From Butyricimonas virosa (GTDB lineage: Bacteria > Bacteroidota > Bacteroidia > Bacteroidales > Marinifilaceae): a stretch of DNA of 64,000 nt. The notes below the pieces were generated by a model. That model was given only the letters and a program-made list of their open reading frames with translations, did not search any database and was not told the DNA's origin. A program made the position numbers and the translations under genes. This document shows, in pieces, positions 61,748 to 64,000 of the stretch. The stretch is from positions 2,852,001-2,916,000 of the forward strand of contig NZ_CP102269.1 in assembly GCF_025148635.1 (NCBI RefSeq), written 5' to 3'. Within the stretch, counting starts at the first letter, position 1. Each line of letters starts with the position of its first letter.

Positions 61748-63148
61748 ATGAAAAGATATATAATTGTTTGTTTGAGTATATTGTTTTTTTCTTCTTGTTC
61801 GAATTGGTTGGACGTACAACCCAAAACGACCGTGGAGGAAGAAGAGGTGTTTAGTCGGGAGATAGGTTTTAAGGAGGCTTTGACCGGAATCTATATTAAA
61901 ATGGCATCCAAGGATTTGTATGCTAAAAATTTGAGTTACGGCTTTTTGGATATTTTAGGACAGCGTTATGAACCTTCGAATGTGGAAGCTTATCAAGATG
62001 AATTGTGGTACACGTTCCCTTCAACGAAGACAGAAAGTTACACGACAACGATATGGGGTAAGATGTATAATATTATCGCTAACGTGAATAATTTGCTGTA
62101 TTATTGTGATAAGAAGCGGGATGTTTTTACTACGGAAAATTATTATGAGATTATTAAGGGGGAGGCTTTAGGTTTACGGGCATTTCTGCATTTTGATTTG
62201 TTGCGGATGTATGGAACTATATACGAACAGAACCCTACGTCCAAACGAATTGCTTACCGGACGGTATTTAACCGGGAGCCTAAAGAAATGCAGGCATCAA
62301 ACGTGGTGGTAGATAGTATTATTGCCGATTTGAAACAAGCTGAAATATTGTTGACTGATACTGATCCGTTAAACTTTGATTTTCCGAAAGATGAGTATGA
62401 AGAGCAGAATATGACAAGTGACCGTTTTTTGTTTTATCGTCATAAACGTATGAACTTGTATGCGGTGAAAGCTTTATTGGCTAGGGTATACTTGTATGCG
62501 GGAAATAAAATCGAGGCGGCTAATTATGCGAAACAGGTGATCGATAGCAAACAATTTGATTTCGTGGCCGATGTAGCTGATTTGCAACGTTCGAAGGAGA
62601 TTGTGTTTTCGATATACGTGGATGATTTTGATTTACAGGTGAAAGAGGAATTCGGGACTAACGGTTCTTATTATGTTTCGACGATGAATTTTTTGTACGA
62701 AATGTTTGATGTCACTCATGATGGTACGAATGATTTTAGAATACGGGAAGGGGTTAGTTTTGACTTTGCTTTAAACGGGATAACAACCCGGAAATATAGA
62801 CAGGAGAACATGTGGTCTTCTACAGAAGGAACGGTGGTGTTGATTCGTTTGGCAGAGATGTATTACGTTCTGGCCGAGTGTGCAGCGGATGCCCAAACTG
62901 CTGCAGGTTATCTGAATGCGGTGCGTGAGGCTAGGGGTGTTGATCCCACGGGTTTAACGGAAGCTACGCGTTTGAATGAGATAGAGAAAGAGTATCGCAA
63001 AGAGTTCTACGGGGAAGGACAATTATTCTTTTTCTACAAGCGGCATGGTTACACAACTTTCTTGCATTGTCCGGTGGAAAGGATGGTTGAGAAAAATTAT
63101 ATGTTCACTTGGCCGGAAAACGAGGAGTTATTCGGAATGACTAATTGA
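61748..63148 (+). CDS. SusD/RagB-family nutrient-binding lipoprotein
   Basis: The 466-residue surface lipoprotein forms the lid of the SusC transporter. It has a lipoprotein signal with C17 (MKRYIIVCLSILFFSSCSNW), the SusD-like start LDVQPKTTVEEEEVF, helical TPR-type repeats and the conserved C-terminal region (LAEMYYVLAECAADAQTAAGYLNAVREARG ... IEKEYRKEFYGEGQLFFFYKRHG). It begins 13 bp after susC, so the pair is translated together. The binding site is not conserved enough to name a ligand. Confidence 0.95.
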   Translation: MKRYIIVCLSILFFSSCSNWLDVQPKTTVEEEEVFSREIGFKEALTGIYIKMASKDLYAKNLSYGFLDILGQRYEPSNVEAYQDELWYTFPSTKTESYTTTIWGKMYNIIANVNNLLYYCDKKRDVFTTENYYEIIKGEALGLRAFLHFDLLRMYGTIYEQNPTSKRIAYRTVFNREPKEMQASNVVVDSIIADLKQAEILLTDTDPLNFDFPKDEYEEQNMTSDRFLFYRHKRMNLYAVKALLARVYLYAGNKIEAANYAKQVIDSKQFDFVADVADLQRSKEIVFSIYVDDFDLQVKEEFGTNGSYYVSTMNFLYEMFDVTHDGTNDFRIREGVSFDFALNGITTRKYRQENMWSSTEGTVVLIRLAEMYYVLAECAADAQTAAGYLNAVREARGVDPTGLTEATRLNEIEKEYRKEFYGEGQLFFFYKRHGYTTFLHCPVERMVEKNYMFTWPENEELFGMTN

Positions 63149-63184
63149 TACGATGAATAATGGTTATAACGTAAAATGGATGTT

Positions 63185-63970
63185 ATGAAAAAGAATAAAA
63201 ATATAGGGTTGTTGATGATTTTGCTTGCATTTTTTTCGAGTTGTGAAAAATATGATATGGTGGAATTTGGGGAAGGGGGCGAGATTAATTTCAGGGGACG
63301 ATACTTGAACGGAAGTAAATATTATTGGAGTGATGATGAGAAGTACTTGGAATGGGAAAGGAATTTTGGAATGAATGTTTAGGGTGATTCTTTGTTGCAA
63401 GATACGGTGATTGTAGGGGTAAAGATAATGGGAGAGATTGTGAATTACCCACGGAAAGTGGTGTTGAAGTCTGAGGCTCCTGCGGAAAATGCATTGGAGG
63501 TGATTTTTCCGGAAGAGTATTATGTCCCGGCAGATACGGCTGTTGCTACGTTTAGGGTGATTGTAAAACGTCCGGCAACAAGAAATATTACTTACACGAC
63601 GAAATTAATGTTTGATTATTCGCAATCGGATTTTGAAGCTGGAACGCGGGAAAGACAGGTGTTTAATTTGAAGGCAGAGGATAAGGTTTCCATGGAATTA
63701 TGGGGAATTACGCAAGAGGATTGGGAATATGAACCAGTGTTCTTTTTCGGGGAGTGGAGTGAAACGAAAATGCGTTACATGATAACGATGTTAGGATGTG
63801 TGAGTTTCATGAACTGGTATTATAATGAAGACAGTTTTTTTGAAGCTCTTATGGGAAATGTGTTGTATGAATCACTGGAAGAGTATAAGGCCGATTCTTC
63901 TAATCCGCCTTTACTGGATGAGAATACGGGTGAATGGATTGAATTTCCTGATTTATCCGAAATGATGTGA
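63185..63970 (+). pseudogene. DUF4843-type lipoprotein with an in-frame amber stop
   Basis: A lipoprotein signal (MKKNKNIGLLMILLAFFSSC) starts the frame. An in-frame TAG at 63380-63382 interrupts it after about 65 codons, and the same frame continues for 196 codons to the TGA at 63968. Both parts fit one DUF4843-like protein (CEKYDMVEFGEGGEINF, then DTVIVGVKIMGEI, PRKVVLKSEAP and APAENALEVIFPEEYYVP), a family commonly encoded right after SusD. The first frame could also start at ATG 63176. A single substitution would restore the gene, so this is a recent nonsense mutation, a sequencing error or, less likely, read-through. Its role in the uptake locus is unknown. Confidence 0.78.
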
Positions 63971-63981
63971 TAATGTAATTA

Positions 63982-64000
63982 ATGATGAAAGTTATGAAAC
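63982..64000 (+). CDS. Start of the next gene of the SusCD locus (cut by window)
   Basis: Two ATG codons at 63982 and 63985 open a frame MMKVMK that runs off the right edge, 11 bp after the DUF4843 stop. A lysine-rich start fits another lipoprotein, but too little is present to identify it. Confidence 0.35.

Noticed and set aside
63380..63382. Amber codon as a recoded amino acid
   Set aside because: No pyrrolysine genes or recoding structure were seen, and TAG is used as a normal stop elsewhere (for example after the hybrid kinase gene).
1..64000. CRISPR array, prophage or defence island
   Set aside because: No regularly spaced repeat-spacer units, phage structural genes or known defence genes were seen; the accessory content is limited to IS elements, the invertase locus and the SusCD locus.

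Overview
The window looks like a chromosomal segment of a gut-type Bacteroidales bacterium. The evidence is Bacteroidota promoters (TTTG, about 19 bp, TAnnTTTG) in front of several genes, a SusC/SusD locus with FecR and an ECF sigma factor, a Bacteroidota-type LptD, and bacteroidetal insertion sequences. HydE and an alpha-oxoamine synthase of the sphingolipid/sulfonolipid type would fit Odoribacteraceae (Odoribacter/Butyricimonas), but that family-level guess is inference. Coding density is high and most genes are housekeeping.

Layout. 0-4.8 kb: TPR protein (cut by the edge), recF, a DciA-like DUF721 protein, a fused PlsC-GNAT aminolipid synthase and a LysE exporter. 4.8-11.6 kb: hydE, a large DUF3352-like protein, a secreted esterase and an alpha-oxoamine synthase. 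11.8-17.4 kb: bamD, rpoZ, coaBC, pyrB-pyrI behind an apparent attenuator with its own leader ORF, then an HU-like gene and an Mpi/Hin-type serine invertase separated by a segment with inverted 30-bp arms. 17.5-29.7 kb: pruA, an ABC-F protein, rlmB, lptD, an amidase, an MCE protein, dnaA and yigZ. 29.7-32.8 kb: an IS cluster (ISAon1-like, a complete IS256-family element, an IS1182 stub) followed by tRNA-Lys. 33-43 kb: a frameshifted arginase-family gene, a second HU, an M16 peptidase, MscS, an M23 peptidase, dxr, rseP and an AhpD-like protein. 43-54 kb: a hybrid histidine kinase, an EEP-family protein, CorA and a complete RND efflux operon. 54-64 kb: a frameshifted class A beta-lactamase, ECF sigma, TlpA, a repeat-rich 0.7-kb gap with an IS982 remnant, then fecR-susC-susD and a DUF4843 gene broken by an in-frame stop.

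How parts work together. BamD, LptD, MlaD-like and RseP serve envelope assembly and homeostasis. The PlsC-GNAT enzyme and the alpha-oxoamine synthase suggest that the envelope contains phosphorus-free aminolipids together with sphingo- or sulfonolipids. The SusC protein carries an STN signalling domain and lies just after FecR, so the right end is probably a cell-surface-signalling nutrient uptake locus.

Most interesting: (1) the likely invertible promoter between the HU-like gene and the invertase, whose visible promoters face the invertase in the sequenced orientation while none faces the HU-like gene; (2) the pyrB attenuator, where a 37-codon leader ORF ends inside the terminator hairpin; (3) a ~110-nt element at 8.9 kb closed by a 20-bp helix in which every non-Watson-Crick pair is G-U on the plus strand; (4) dispersed intergenic elements made of AATCTAAAAT-like words. 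Three genes (arginase, beta-lactamase, DUF4843) have single disabling lesions and should be checked against reads.
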